Source of the DNA: Sphingomonas hengshuiensis
GTDB lineage: Bacteria; Pseudomonadota; Alphaproteobacteria; Sphingomonadales; Sphingomonadaceae
Direction of reading: 5' to 3'
Length of the DNA: 64,000 nucleotides
NCBI RefSeq assembly: GCF_000935025.1
Contig: NZ_CP010836.1
Span: 3,844,001 to 3,908,000, forward strand
In this document: positions 28,297-36,810 of the stretch, one piece after another
How positions within the stretch are numbered: position 1 is the stretch's first letter
Layout of the letters: each line of letters begins with the position of its first letter
Notes under the pieces: model-generated
What the model saw: the letters and a program-made list of their open reading frames with translations, nothing else
What the model was told of the DNA's origin: nothing
Database searches by the model: none
Position numbers and translations under genes: made by a program

Positions 28297-28887
28297 ATGA
28301 AGACTATGCGTATCCTCCTCACCCTCGCCGCCACGGCTGCGGGCACCCCGGCGCTCGCGCAGGATGCCAGCGAGTTCCAGGGCCCGCGTGCAGAGGCCAC
28401 GATCGGGCTCGACCAGTTGCGCTTCGACCTCGCCAATGTCGGCAGCGACGGACGCGCCAAGCAAAGCGATCTCGGCTATGGATTCGCGATCGGCTATGAC
28501 GCTGCGGTCACGCCGAAGCTGCTGGTCGGCGTCGAAGGCGGCGTGAACCTGTCCGATCTCCACGCGATAACCGGCGACGCCACCGACGGCGGCGAACTGC
28601 GCCAGCGCCGCGAGCTGACGCTGGCCGGGCGGATCGGCACGCCGCTGACCGCCAACACGCTGCTGTACGGCAAGGTCGGCTATGCCAACCTCCAGGTCCG
28701 CGAGGACCAGACCGTGGCCAGCGTCACCGACAGCCAGAAGCGCGATCTGGACGGCGTCCTGGTCGGCGCGGGCCTGGAAGTGAAGATGACCCCGACGGCC
28801 TATTGGAAGAGCGAATATCGCTACACCAACTATGCCGATGGCTATTCGAGCAACAAGGTGCTGACCGGCGTCGGCATCCGCTTCTGA
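28297..28887 (+). CDS. Outer-membrane beta-barrel protein (Omp25/porin-like family)
   Basis: A 196-residue protein with a signal peptide (MKTMRILLTLAATAAGTPALAQ) and a small eight-stranded barrel pattern. Strands are visible as RAEATIGLDQLRF, GYGFAIGYDAAV, ELTLAGRIGTPL, LYGKVGYANLQV, GVLVGAGLEVK, YWKSEYRYTNY and the final VLTGVGIRF, whose terminal Phe is the BAM recognition signal. AGGAGTTAAATC before ATG 28297 is a good ribosome site. It stands alone between the acnA terminator and a convergent terminator. A structural or adhesion role is inferred only. Confidence 0.87.
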   Translation: MKTMRILLTLAATAAGTPALAQDASEFQGPRAEATIGLDQLRFDLANVGSDGRAKQSDLGYGFAIGYDAAVTPKLLVGVEGGVNLSDLHAITGDATDGGELRQRRELTLAGRIGTPLTANTLLYGKVGYANLQVREDQTVASVTDSQKRDLDGVLVGAGLEVKMTPTAYWKSEYRYTNYADGYSSNKVLTGVGIRF

Positions 28888-28892
28888 GCTTT

Positions 28893-28922
28893 GGGCGGGG
28901 AGCGCAGCCGTGCTTCCCGCCC
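28893..28922. terminator. Hairpin between convergent OMP and sulfotransferase genes
   Basis: GGGCGGG (28893-28899) pairs with CCCGCCC (28916-28922), with TTGGGC/GCCCAA outside it (about 28891-28929) as an alternative pairing. It occupies the 45-bp convergent gap. There is no long T-run. Confidence 0.55.
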
Positions 28923-28932
28923 TTGCCCAAAC

Positions 28933-29964
28933 TCATCGCGGGACGCACCCGACCAGCCGGGCATGCACCGCGCGCGCCTCCGCGATCAGCCCGGCGTCGG
29001 CCTCCGCTTCGGGATGCGCGGCGGGCGGCTGGAGCGCCGCAACCGCGACCGACCCCGCTATTCCCGCCGCATCGGCGATCCGCGCGACCAGCCGCGGATC
29101 GGCCCGACAGAGCCGGTCGTAATCGACGAAAATCTGCCGGGGCCGCACCGCGCCGGGCGCGTCGAGCAGCCAGCGATACACGGCGATCCAGCTGCCCAGC
29201 CAGTAATCGAGCTGCTCGCCCGCCGCGTCGGCCGCGGGGGCACCCGGCAGCACGAACGGACGCCGATCCGCGCCGAACTCGTGATGGCCCAGCCACGTCA
29301 TGAACCGCGCGCGGAACGGGTCCTCTGCCGCCAGCGCACAGGCGCGGAGATGCTGGTGGCGCAGCGACAGCGCCTGCTGCACCGGATCGCGAAACGGATG
29401 GAGCAGCACGGCATCGGGAAACGCCGCGACCAGCGCCTCGAGCCGCAGGACATTATTGTTGTTCTTCGACAGATAGCGCCCGCCGCCGCCGGCCATCAGC
29501 ACCAGCGCGACATAGTCGCGAAACGCCGCGACCGTCTCGTCGCCGATGTCCATGGGCGCGAGGCCCTGCGGCGTCCGGTAGCGCGCGCCCTCGGTGCAGC
29601 GCCAGAAGACTTCCTCGATCGCCTCGGGGCTGTCGAGATCATGCGTCAGCCCGTCGCCATGCCCGCGCTCCTGCGCGTCGACATGCCGCCGCATCCGCAT
29701 CGTCAGCGCGCGCCAGCCGTTCGGGGCGAGTGGGAACGGCATGTCGCGATACGAGGGCGCGACGAAGCCGCCGGCGCCGTGCAGCATCCGCGTGAGGATC
29801 GACGTCCCCGCCCGCGCGAGTCCGCTGACGAACACCGGGCGATCGATCGGCTGCACCCGCGCCGCGCGCCCGTGCCGCGCCCGCTCGAAATCGAACGACG
29901 CCTCCAGCACGGGACGATAGTCCAGCGCGAGATGGTGGAGCAGGCGGTCAGCGCGGCTGTACAC
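28933..29964 (-). CDS. Sulfotransferase family protein (PAPS-dependent type)
   Basis: A 343-residue cytoplasmic sulfotransferase. The 5'-phosphosulfate-binding loop is VSGLARAGTSIL (about 46-57) and the 3'-phosphate-binding motif is FRDPVQQALS (191-200). These are the two classic PAPS contacts, although the P-loop has Ala-Arg-Ala where Arg-Ser is usual. SKNNNN (166-171) and YWLGSWIAVYRWLLD are also typical. GTG 29964 is chosen, overlapping the upstream membrane-protein gene by 17 bp. An in-frame ATG about 36 bases further upstream is an alternative. It is the last gene of the arylsulfotransferase operon. The acceptor (carbohydrate or lipid) is unknown. Confidence 0.85.
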   Translation of the reverse strand: MYSRADRLLHHLALDYRPVLEASFDFERARHGRAARVQPIDRPVFVSGLARAGTSILTRMLHGAGGFVAPSYRDMPFPLAPNGWRALTMRMRRHVDAQERGHGDGLTHDLDSPEAIEEVFWRCTEGARYRTPQGLAPMDIGDETVAAFRDYVALVLMAGGGGRYLSKNNNNVLRLEALVAAFPDAVLLHPFRDPVQQALSLRHQHLRACALAAEDPFRARFMTWLGHHEFGADRRPFVLPGAPAADAAGEQLDYWLGSWIAVYRWLLDAPGAVRPRQIFVDYDRLCRADPRLVARIADAAGIAGSVAVAALQPPAAHPEAEADAGLIAEARAVHARLVGCVPR

Positions 29965-30322
29965 GGCGCCCCAGCTGCGTGCGGAACAACGCATAGCCCA
30001 GCGCGAGCGGGAACACCCATAGCCGCGTGGTCCAATCGAGATGGAGCTGCGATTCGGGGTCCGAGCCCGCCCAGAGCAGCGCGACAAAGGGCGACGCGAC
30101 CACCACCAACAAGGCCCCGGCGCGCAGCGAGCGCGCGAACAGCCGCCGCGCCAGCAATTGCATCGCGCGCTCCTTGCCCCATTCGGACACGCCGCGCAGC
30201 GCGATCAGCCGCATCGCGCGCTGGCTGCATTCCGCCATCGCGCCGAACGCCGCCAACAGCGGCAGCGCGCGCGCCAGTTCGAGCACCGCGACCACCGCCA
30301 GCAGCGCAACCAGCAGCGCCAT
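29948..30322 (-). CDS. Small membrane protein of unknown function
   Basis: A 124-residue protein with a first hydrophobic helix (MALLVALLAVVAVLELARAL), an amphipathic basic middle (ECSQRAMRLIALRGVSEWGKERAMQL, of which ALRGVSEWGKERAMQ looks conserved) and two more helices (LRAGALLVVVASPFVALLW and LWVFPLALGYALF). It overlaps both neighbours (TGATG with the 75-residue gene, 17 bp with the sulfotransferase), so it belongs to the same translationally coupled operon. It has no recognised domain and is possibly a membrane partner of the arylsulfotransferase. Confidence 0.75.
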   Translation of the reverse strand: MALLVALLAVVAVLELARALPLLAAFGAMAECSQRAMRLIALRGVSEWGKERAMQLLARRLFARSLRAGALLVVVASPFVALLWAGSDPESQLHLDWTTRLWVFPLALGYALFRTQLGRRVQPR

Positions 30323-30549
30323 CAGCGCTCGCGCCGCTTGGCCGCGCCGCGCACCCGGCGGAGCACGCGCTTGACCGGGTACCAGACCAGCGAGGCGATC
30401 GCGAGCAGCAGCGATCCGATCAGCCCGAAGGCGACGCCGATCGCGCCGAACCCGAGCCCGGGGCCGGTATAGGCCGAAGCGGCCGAGGGCGCGGTGGCGA
30501 GCAGCAACGCCGCCGCGAGCGCGCAGAGATGGGGTAGGGTCAGACGCAT
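30322..30549 (-). CDS. Small membrane protein with YTGPGLG and WYPVKR motifs
   Basis: A 75-residue protein with a signal-like N-terminus (MRLTLPHLCALAAALLLATA to SAASA), then AYTGPGLGFGAIGVAFG, a hydrophobic helix and VWYPVKRVLRRVRG, ending in a basic tail. The Y-x-GPG and WYP-x-KR ends match, from memory, a widespread but unnamed small-protein type found near sulfotransferase and arylsulfotransferase genes. It overlaps the ASST gene by 10 bp and the next gene by 1 bp. It has no assigned function. Confidence 0.75.
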   Translation of the reverse strand: MRLTLPHLCALAAALLLATAPSAASAYTGPGLGFGAIGVAFGLIGSLLLAIASLVWYPVKRVLRRVRGAAKRRER

Positions 30550-31976
30550 GGAGTGGTCATCGCTTTCTGGATGGCAGTGCCATCGGTGGAGGAATCGAGG
30601 TAGCGCGCCCAGGCGAGCGCGAAGCGGCGCTGCTGGGCGTCGGCGGAAATATAGCGCCAGCGCACCGTGCCATCCGGCGCGACGCGGAGCAGGCGGCCCT
30701 GCTCGGTCTCCTCGACGATCGCGTCGCCATCGGGGAGCGGCGTGCCCCGCCCCTGCGCGCGCGTCGCGATCGCGTTGCGGCGAAACGCCTCGGCATAGGG
30801 CGAGGTCGTGACGCCCTTTGCGAAATCCTGCACCAGCAGCCGATTGGTGCCGTTCACGGCCTCGCGCGGATAGCCCATCAGGACATTGTTATCGAACACC
30901 GAGATGCGATGATCGTCGAGGATCGTGACGTCGTGCTGGAAGCGCCAGGGCAGCACCCGCCACCACAATATGCGCCCGGTCGCGGGGCGATACAGCGCCA
31001 CCATCGACAGGTTGCGCAGGCTGAGGAACACGTCCCCCCGCCGCCAATGGGGGCCGTCGGCCATCACCGGCTGGATATCGTTGAGGTGGAACGGATCGTC
31101 GCTATACGGCCGCCCCCGCCACAAATGGCCGAGCCCGTTGCGTTCGAGGATCGCGGCGACCGTCACGCTCGACAGCAGCGTCCCGTCCGGCGAGACATTG
31201 GCGACGGCATCGTCCCAGAAGGTCGGGCGCACCCCCGGCTCGGTCGGGCGCGGATGGCGATAGGGCACCCAGAGCGTCCCGTCCGGGCCCCGCTCGGTGG
31301 AATGGGTGAAGATCCCGTCGAGGCTCCACATCAGCCGTCCGCACGGATCATAGCGGGCGAGCGGCGACGAATCATGGACCACGATGCTGCCATCGGACAG
31401 CAGCAGCGGATGCATCAGCCGGTTGCGTGGCGCATCCTTGTCACGCCGGACATCGGTCAGCGCCGAAGTGAAGCGCGAGCGCGCGTTCGCGGCGTCGACA
31501 TCGGGCACGATATCGCGCAGCGTCGCGCCGTCGCTGAGCCGGATCAGCCGGACCACCGAGCGCCCGCGTTCGGGGTCATAGGGCGAGACCAATGCATAGC
31601 CGGGATCGACCAGCCCTTGTGCGGGGTTGCGCCAGAATCCGGCGGGCAGGCGCGGATACTGGCCGCGGAAATAGGGGGCGCTGCCTTCGAAGCTGCGCTT
31701 GATCGTATCGGGCAGGCGCGCCGTCTGGATCGCGGCGCGACCGAGCGCGCCCGACTTCTGCCAGCCATCGACCACGGCCCCGAACGCGATCAGCCCGCCC
31801 GCGCCGAGCACGATCACCAGCAGCAACAGCCAGAGCGGGACCGGGCGGTACAGCAGCCGCTCGAGCGGCGAGGTCTCGGGAGGCACCCGGCCGTCGCGCG
31901 ACACGACCGGAGCGGCGGTATCGCCGCCGCCCTTGTCGCTCGAAACCAGGTCCACCTGCCGGAACATTACGAACAC
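30540..31976 (-). CDS. Arylsulfotransferase family protein, membrane-anchored
   Basis: A 478-residue protein with one N-terminal transmembrane helix (LWLLLLVIVLGAGGLIAFGAVV, about 49-70) and a large periplasmic beta-propeller-like domain of the arylsulfotransferase (ASST-2) family. Characteristic parts are LMHPLLLSDGSIVVHDSSPLARYD, HSTERGPDGTLWVPY, HLNDIQPV and FQHDVTILDDHRISVFDNN. The histidines in HSTE, HLND and QHDVT are the likely catalytic or binding residues. ASST enzymes move sulfate between phenolic esters without PAPS. GTG 31976 lies behind a G-rich site. ATG 31967 is the alternative. First gene of a four-gene operon ending in a PAPS-type sulfotransferase. Confidence 0.85.
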   Translation of the reverse strand: MFVMFRQVDLVSSDKGGGDTAAPVVSRDGRVPPETSPLERLLYRPVPLWLLLLVIVLGAGGLIAFGAVVDGWQKSGALGRAAIQTARLPDTIKRSFEGSAPYFRGQYPRLPAGFWRNPAQGLVDPGYALVSPYDPERGRSVVRLIRLSDGATLRDIVPDVDAANARSRFTSALTDVRRDKDAPRNRLMHPLLLSDGSIVVHDSSPLARYDPCGRLMWSLDGIFTHSTERGPDGTLWVPYRHPRPTEPGVRPTFWDDAVANVSPDGTLLSSVTVAAILERNGLGHLWRGRPYSDDPFHLNDIQPVMADGPHWRRGDVFLSLRNLSMVALYRPATGRILWWRVLPWRFQHDVTILDDHRISVFDNNVLMGYPREAVNGTNRLLVQDFAKGVTTSPYAEAFRRNAIATRAQGRGTPLPDGDAIVEETEQGRLLRVAPDGTVRWRYISADAQQRRFALAWARYLDSSTDGTAIQKAMTTPCV

Positions 31977-32067
31977 CCGTATTGTCCCCCCGCCCGAGGA
32001 TGGGATTGGAATCAGGGCATTTCCTCAAAATTTCCGGATATGTCTGGCGTGTTTACCCCGGGCGCAC

Positions 32068-32105
32068 AAAAATGGGGGCGACTTCCCAAAAGGAAGCCGC
32101 CCCCA
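32068..32105 (-). terminator. Terminator of the 32128-35127 receptor gene
   Basis: On the minus strand a 14-bp stem with one mismatch (32092-32105 with 32073-32086, loop CCAAAA region) is followed by five Ts (complement of 32068-32072). It lies 22 bases after the receptor stop. Confidence 0.85.
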
Positions 32106-32127
32106 AAGGCTCGCGAGGTAGTTGCGA

Positions 32128-35127
32128 TCAGAAGCGGAAGTTGGCGCCCGCCCGGAACTGGCGCCCGATCAGACCCGCATAATGCCAGGTCGTCAGGAAG
32201 TTCGGCGCGCTGGAATAGGCCGCCGGAGCGATCGGTGCGCGCGCATCGAGCACGTTCTTCACGTTGACGTAGAAGGTGAAGCCGTCGTTCACCCGGACCG
32301 TCGCGTTCAGGTCGTTGCTGATGAACGAATTGACGTAACAGAATTTGTTGAGGTCGGTCGAACGATACAGGCTTGCCGAGCAATCCGTGGTGAAGGGTGC
32401 GGTCTGCTGGTCGGTCGACACTTCCTTGATCCGGCCGACATAATAGCTGGTCAGGCTGAGCGAGAAATTGCCGAAGTCGAGCGTGTTCTGCCAATTGCCG
32501 CGCCAGTTCGGCGTGCCGTTGCCCGACGACAGGTCATAGGGTCCCAGCGTCCCGGCATATTTCTGCACGCCAGTCGTGGTGTGCAGATCATATTGGAAAG
32601 TGTGAGTCGCCTCGATACGGCTGGTGAACTTGATCCCCGGCGAAATCTGGATGTTCGCCGTCGCCGCCAGGTCGATGCCCGACGTAATCGCGTAATTGGC
32701 GTTTACATAGGGCACGTTGATGATCAGCACGCGGGGCAGTGCATTGGGGAACAGCGGATCGGCGCCGTCGACGGTATTGACCGAATAGCCGGGGCCAACC
32801 GCAGCCACCGCCGCCTGTGCAGCCGCGAGGTTCGCCGCGCCGAAATACGCGCTGACGGCCTTGCCGATATCGGGCCCGGCGATGATCAGCTTCGATTTCT
32901 TCACATTATAATAGTCCGCCGTGAAGCTGAGCCAGGAGACCGGCTGCAGGATCGTGCCGGCCGTGAAGCTGCGCGAGGTTTCCGGTTCGAGATCGGGATT
33001 GCCTGCGACGCCGCGACCCAGCGAATAGGGAAGATTATATGCGTTGCCCCCGGTGGTGCAGCCGGTGCCGCTTGCCACGCCGCCATGGGCGATTTGGAAC
33101 GCGCAAGGCGGCGTCGTCGTCACGAAGCCCGCATATTGGCTGCGCGGACCCGATTCCGCGAAGGTCGGCGCGCGGAAGCCCTGCGAATAGGTGCCGCGCA
33201 GGGCGATCTGCTTGATCGGCGTGAACTTCACGCCGACCTTGGGCGAGAAGTGGCTGAACCCTTCCGAATAATGATCGTAGCGGCCCGACGCGTTGACATC
33301 GAGGACGTTCAGGATCGGTGCGTCGAGCTCGAAATAGCCGGCAGAAACCGTGTGCTCGCCGAATGCCGAAGCGGTCGTCAGGCCATAGGTGTCGAGCGCG
33401 GCGTTCTGGTTGTTGTTCTCCAGCTTCTCGCGACGGACCTGCCCGCCCACGGCGAACTGGAGCGTGCCGCCGGGCAGTTCGGCCAGCGCCTTGGTGATCG
33501 AGGCGTCGAGGCTGTACATTTGCGAATAGGACGGCGTCGTTTTGTCAGGCGAGAGCGCGTTGCGCACCGCCGCCGTGTTGAGCGACGGGTTCACGAAATT
33601 GTACGAGCCCGTGTTGATCGCAGTCCGCAGCGCGGCGATGTTGATCAGGCCGTGCTGGGTGATGCTCAGATTGTCGCGGGCATAGACGCCGTCAATGCTC
33701 CAGTCCCAGCCGCCTTCGAAGCTGCCATGCAAGCCCGCGGCCGCGCGATAGACTTCGTTGTTGCGCTCGCTCCCGGCCGGAATGTCGCCGAACAGGTAAT
33801 AGATGCGCGCGGCCCCATTGGACGGGTCGTTTGCAAAGGCCGAAGCATAGGGATTGTTGGGGTTCAGCGTGCGGCCCGGAGTCGCCGCGTTCGCGCAATT
33901 GTTTCCGGTCGGACAGATATAGACCGGCAGCACGATGCCGGGGTTGCTCGACGCGGTCAGGGGGCTGGCGCCGAACGGCTGGGTCTGACGGATCGCCGAG
34001 GGGATGCCGTGGATGCTGACATAGGACCGGCTATAGCTGCCGGTGACATAGCCCTCGATATTGTCGGCGACCCGATAGCTGACACGGCCATTGACCGAAT
34101 AGCGCTCCTGCAGCGGCTGGAGCTGGCGATACATGTCGGTCAGGTCGTATTTGCAGCCGGTGCCGGCGGCGACGGTGAACGTGCCGCGGCTGCAATTGGC
34201 GAGGCCGAGCGCAGTATATTGGCTGGTCTGGGGCGATCCCGTCGCGCCGCTGAGCGGGTTGTTGAGATCGTTCTGGCGCACGCGTCCGACATAGGCGGTC
34301 GGCACATTCTGGGTCAGCGAGCTGTCGTCGGCGTTGCCGTCGTTGCCGCCGATCGCGAGCAGGTCGCGGGTGTTATACGGAAAGCCGCGGTCGTGGCTGA
34401 GCACGCGACCGTCGCGCTGATACTCGCCGTTAATATAGATGTTGAAGCCTTGCGCCTCGTAGTCGCCATAGCCTGCGGTCAGCTCCGCGCGGAGGTGCCC
34501 GGCATCGCCCTTTTCGGCGGCACCACCCTCGATCGAACCTTCGAGACCGGTAAACTGCTTCTTGAGGATGATGTTGACCACGCCGCCGATCGCATCGGCG
34601 CCGTAGCTGGACGAAGCGCCGTCCTTGAGGACTTCGACGCGGTCGACCAGGCTGAACGGGATGCTGTTCAGGTCGACATAGGCGTTATGGCCGTCGTCGT
34701 TGATCGGGAAATTGGTCGAGCGCAGCCCGTCAATGAGCACCAGCGTCGACGAAACACCCAGCCCGCGCAGCGACACGGCCGAACCGCCGGCGGAGAAACC
34801 GGTCTGGAAGCCCGTGCCGATCGATCCGGCACTGTCGGCGGAGATCGAGCGGATGGCGTCGGCGATCGTGGTGATGCCGGCCTTGTCGAGCGTATCGGCG
34901 GTCAGCACGGTGACCGGCGACGGCGTCTCGGTGTCGGCGCGGCGGAACCGCGAGCCGGTGACGACGATCTGGTCCTGCGCGCCGTCGTCGGCGGCTGGGG
35001 CGTCCTGCGCGACCGGCACCTGCGGCGCGGTCTGCGCCATTGCGGGTGCGATCGATCCGAGTGCAAGTGCGAACGGCGCGGCGCTGCGGCTGAGCCGCGC
35101 GAAATGAGAGCGTGTCGAGGACTGCAT
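32128..35127 (-). CDS. TonB-dependent outer-membrane receptor, large
   Basis: A 999-residue receptor with a signal peptide (to PAMAQ, about 32) and a TonB-box-like QIVVTGSRF near 54-62. The plug has SLRGLGVSSTLVLIDGLR and VDRVEVLKDGASSSYGADAIGGVVNIILK split by short turns. A long barrel with many extracellular loops ends GANFRF. Paired cysteines (ICPTGNNC, CTTGG, DCSASL, KFCYV) suggest loop disulfides. Substrate is unknown. It is not of the pectin-locus receptor type. GGAGGC precedes ATG 35127. Its upstream region carries direct repeats and a small palindrome. No partner transporter or regulator is adjacent. Confidence 0.93.
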   Translation of the reverse strand: MQSSTRSHFARLSRSAAPFALALGSIAPAMAQTAPQVPVAQDAPAADDGAQDQIVVTGSRFRRADTETPSPVTVLTADTLDKAGITTIADAIRSISADSAGSIGTGFQTGFSAGGSAVSLRGLGVSSTLVLIDGLRSTNFPINDDGHNAYVDLNSIPFSLVDRVEVLKDGASSSYGADAIGGVVNIILKKQFTGLEGSIEGGAAEKGDAGHLRAELTAGYGDYEAQGFNIYINGEYQRDGRVLSHDRGFPYNTRDLLAIGGNDGNADDSSLTQNVPTAYVGRVRQNDLNNPLSGATGSPQTSQYTALGLANCSRGTFTVAAGTGCKYDLTDMYRQLQPLQERYSVNGRVSYRVADNIEGYVTGSYSRSYVSIHGIPSAIRQTQPFGASPLTASSNPGIVLPVYICPTGNNCANAATPGRTLNPNNPYASAFANDPSNGAARIYYLFGDIPAGSERNNEVYRAAAGLHGSFEGGWDWSIDGVYARDNLSITQHGLINIAALRTAINTGSYNFVNPSLNTAAVRNALSPDKTTPSYSQMYSLDASITKALAELPGGTLQFAVGGQVRREKLENNNQNAALDTYGLTTASAFGEHTVSAGYFELDAPILNVLDVNASGRYDHYSEGFSHFSPKVGVKFTPIKQIALRGTYSQGFRAPTFAESGPRSQYAGFVTTTPPCAFQIAHGGVASGTGCTTGGNAYNLPYSLGRGVAGNPDLEPETSRSFTAGTILQPVSWLSFTADYYNVKKSKLIIAGPDIGKAVSAYFGAANLAAAQAAVAAVGPGYSVNTVDGADPLFPNALPRVLIINVPYVNANYAITSGIDLAATANIQISPGIKFTSRIEATHTFQYDLHTTTGVQKYAGTLGPYDLSSGNGTPNWRGNWQNTLDFGNFSLSLTSYYVGRIKEVSTDQQTAPFTTDCSASLYRSTDLNKFCYVNSFISNDLNATVRVNDGFTFYVNVKNVLDARAPIAPAAYSSAPNFLTTWHYAGLIGRQFRAGANFRF

Positions 35128-35218
35128 GGGGCTGTTGCCTCCGGAGGCCGCTGGGTAGGCGGCGCGCTTGGGTAAGCGGGCCTCCCCCCGGATGGCCCGT
35201 TACAGCCCTGCCCGAGTT

Positions 35219-35293
35219 GGAAACATTCTGTAAAGAACCGGAAACATTTAAAGTCGCGGCGTGATAACTGAGCAACACGCTAACTAAGCGTGT
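35219..35293 (-). promoter_or_regulatory. Regulatory region of the 999-residue receptor: direct repeats and palindrome
   Basis: GGAAACATT occurs at 35219-35227 and 35240-35248, spaced 21 bp (two helical turns). CACGCT (35276-35281) and AGCGTG (35287-35292) form an inverted repeat with loop AACTA. All lie 90-170 bp upstream of the receptor start. The FKBP gene starts its own transcript elsewhere, since it reads away on the same strand from mtnP. The binding protein is unknown. Confidence 0.4.
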
Positions 35294-35343
35294 GCCCTGT
35301 GTCTGGTTTCCGCCAAGATCTAACGCAGTCGCCCGCGCCCGCT

Positions 35344-35799
35344 TCAGCCGCCGATGCCGAGCAGCTCGATCTTGAACAACAGCGTCGCGCCGCCGGGGAT
35401 CGGCCCCTTGCCGCGCGGGCCGTAGCCTAGGTCCGAGGGGACGGCGATTTCGATCGTGTCGCCGACGCCCATCAGCGGGACCGCGATCTGCCAGGCGCGG
35501 ATCAGCCGGTCGAGCGGGAAGGTGGCGGGGCCGCGGCCATAGGAGCTGTCGAATTCGGTGCCGTCGATGAAGCTGCCGGCATAGTGGATCGTCACCTGGT
35601 CGGTCGCGCTCGGGTGTGTGCCCGCGCCGTCGCCCTTTACGCGCCGCCAGCGCAGCCCGCCCTCGGCGGAGTGCCACCCCTCGCCGCCCTTCAGGCTGGC
35701 CAGCGCCAGCATCTGGCGGTTCATCCACGCGGTGTCCTGCGAAGGATCGACGGCGGGGGCTTCCTGCGCGAACAGGGCAAGGGCGGCAAGGATCAACAT
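35344..35799 (-). CDS. FKBP-type peptidyl-prolyl cis-trans isomerase, exported
   Basis: A 151-residue periplasmic foldase. A short signal-like N-terminus (MLILAALALFAQEAPA) leads to an FKBP domain with VTIHYAGSFIDGTEFDSSYGRG, PLDRLIRAWQIAVPLMGVGD and PSDLGYGPRGKGPIPGGATLLFKIELL, the FKBP core including the Y, F, D, W-equivalent pocket and the GYG-PIP loop. ATG 35799 is one base after the stop of mtnP, so they are co-transcribed. The frame is open further upstream, but that part overlaps mtnP. Confidence 0.92.
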   Translation of the reverse strand: MLILAALALFAQEAPAVDPSQDTAWMNRQMLALASLKGGEGWHSAEGGLRWRRVKGDGAGTHPSATDQVTIHYAGSFIDGTEFDSSYGRGPATFPLDRLIRAWQIAVPLMGVGDTIEIAVPSDLGYGPRGKGPIPGGATLLFKIELLGIGG

Positions 35800-35800
35800 G

Positions 35801-36670
35801 TCATTTCCCCAGGGCGCGGCCGGCGACCGCATCGAGCTTGGCAAGAAGGTTCGGATCGCGCGCGTGCGGCGCGGTGATCAGCGCCGTATCGAGGCAGGCG
35901 TCGATCGGCGAGGCGGGGCGCTCGGCAGGCAGCGCGCGCAGCAGGTGCATCACCATCGCGCGCGCCTTCGCCGCGTTGGCCGAAAGTTGCGCGATCACCT
36001 GCGCCACATCCACCGCCTCCTCGCCCTCGCGCCAGCAGTCATAATCGGTGACCATCCCGACCAGCGCATAGGGCAGCTCGGCCTCGCGCGCGAGCTTGGC
36101 CTCGGGCATCGCGGTCATCCCGATGATGTGGCAGCCCCAGCTGCGATAGAGATGGCTCTCTGCGCGCGTCGAGAATTGCGGCCCCTCCATCGCCAGATAG
36201 GTGCCGCCGACATGCGTCTGCGCGCCGCCCGCGCGCGCCGCGTCCGCCGCCAGCGCCGACAGCCGCGGGCACACCGGATCGGCCATCGAGACATGCGCGA
36301 CCATGCCGCTTCCGAAAAAGCTCGACGCGCGGCCCTTGGTCCGGTCGATGAACTGGTCGGCGATGGTGAAGCTGCCCGGCGGGCGATCCTCGACGAGGCT
36401 GCCGACCGACGAGACCGCCAGAATGTCGGTGACGCCCAGCCGCTTGAGCACGTCGATATTGGCGCGGGCGTTCAGTTCCGACGGCCCGATCCGGTGGCCG
36501 CGACCATGGCGGGGCAGGAACACGACCCTGACCGGCCCGACCCAGCCGACGAAGCAATCGTCGGAGGGCGCCCCCCAGGGGCTTTCGCACGCGACCCATT
36601 CGCCATCCTCGATGCCGTCGACATCGTAGAGGCCCGAACCGCCGATAATCCCGATCGTCCAACCCGCCAT
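35801..36670 (-). CDS. mtnP: S-methyl-5'-thioadenosine phosphorylase
   Basis: A 289-residue purine-nucleoside-phosphorylase-fold enzyme that splits 5'-methylthioadenosine into adenine and methylthioribose-1-phosphate (polyamine by-product salvage). Key parts: IGIIGGSGLYDVDG at the N-terminus, LPRHGRGHRIGPSELNARANI (phosphate/ribose site), VSSVGSLVEDRPPGSF, then MEGPQFSTRAES and GMTAMPEAKLARE, and VTDYDCW for base recognition. ATG 36670 lies behind GGGGAGG and fits the family start. It is divergent from the quinone oxidoreductase at 36811 and followed by the FKBP gene. Confidence 0.95.
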   Translation of the reverse strand: MAGWTIGIIGGSGLYDVDGIEDGEWVACESPWGAPSDDCFVGWVGPVRVVFLPRHGRGHRIGPSELNARANIDVLKRLGVTDILAVSSVGSLVEDRPPGSFTIADQFIDRTKGRASSFFGSGMVAHVSMADPVCPRLSALAADAARAGGAQTHVGGTYLAMEGPQFSTRAESHLYRSWGCHIIGMTAMPEAKLAREAELPYALVGMVTDYDCWREGEEAVDVAQVIAQLSANAAKARAMVMHLLRALPAERPASPIDACLDTALITAPHARDPNLLAKLDAVAGRALGK

Positions 36671-36810
36671 GCGTGCCTCCCCCGCTCCCGTCGCCGCATA
36701 GAGCAAGATCGCCGCGCCCTCAAAGCCGTTCGGGGGATTATTTGCCCGCGTCCGCTTGATCTGGCCCCGGCGCACCCGAAATCGGCGCCTCCCTCTCGAA
36801 AGGCCCGACC

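Noticed and set aside
32122..35175. A 1017-codon plus-strand open frame
   Set aside because: It lies exactly antisense to the TonB receptor at 32128-35127, is rich in Arg/Ala/Gly/His without domains, and is a GC-bias shadow.
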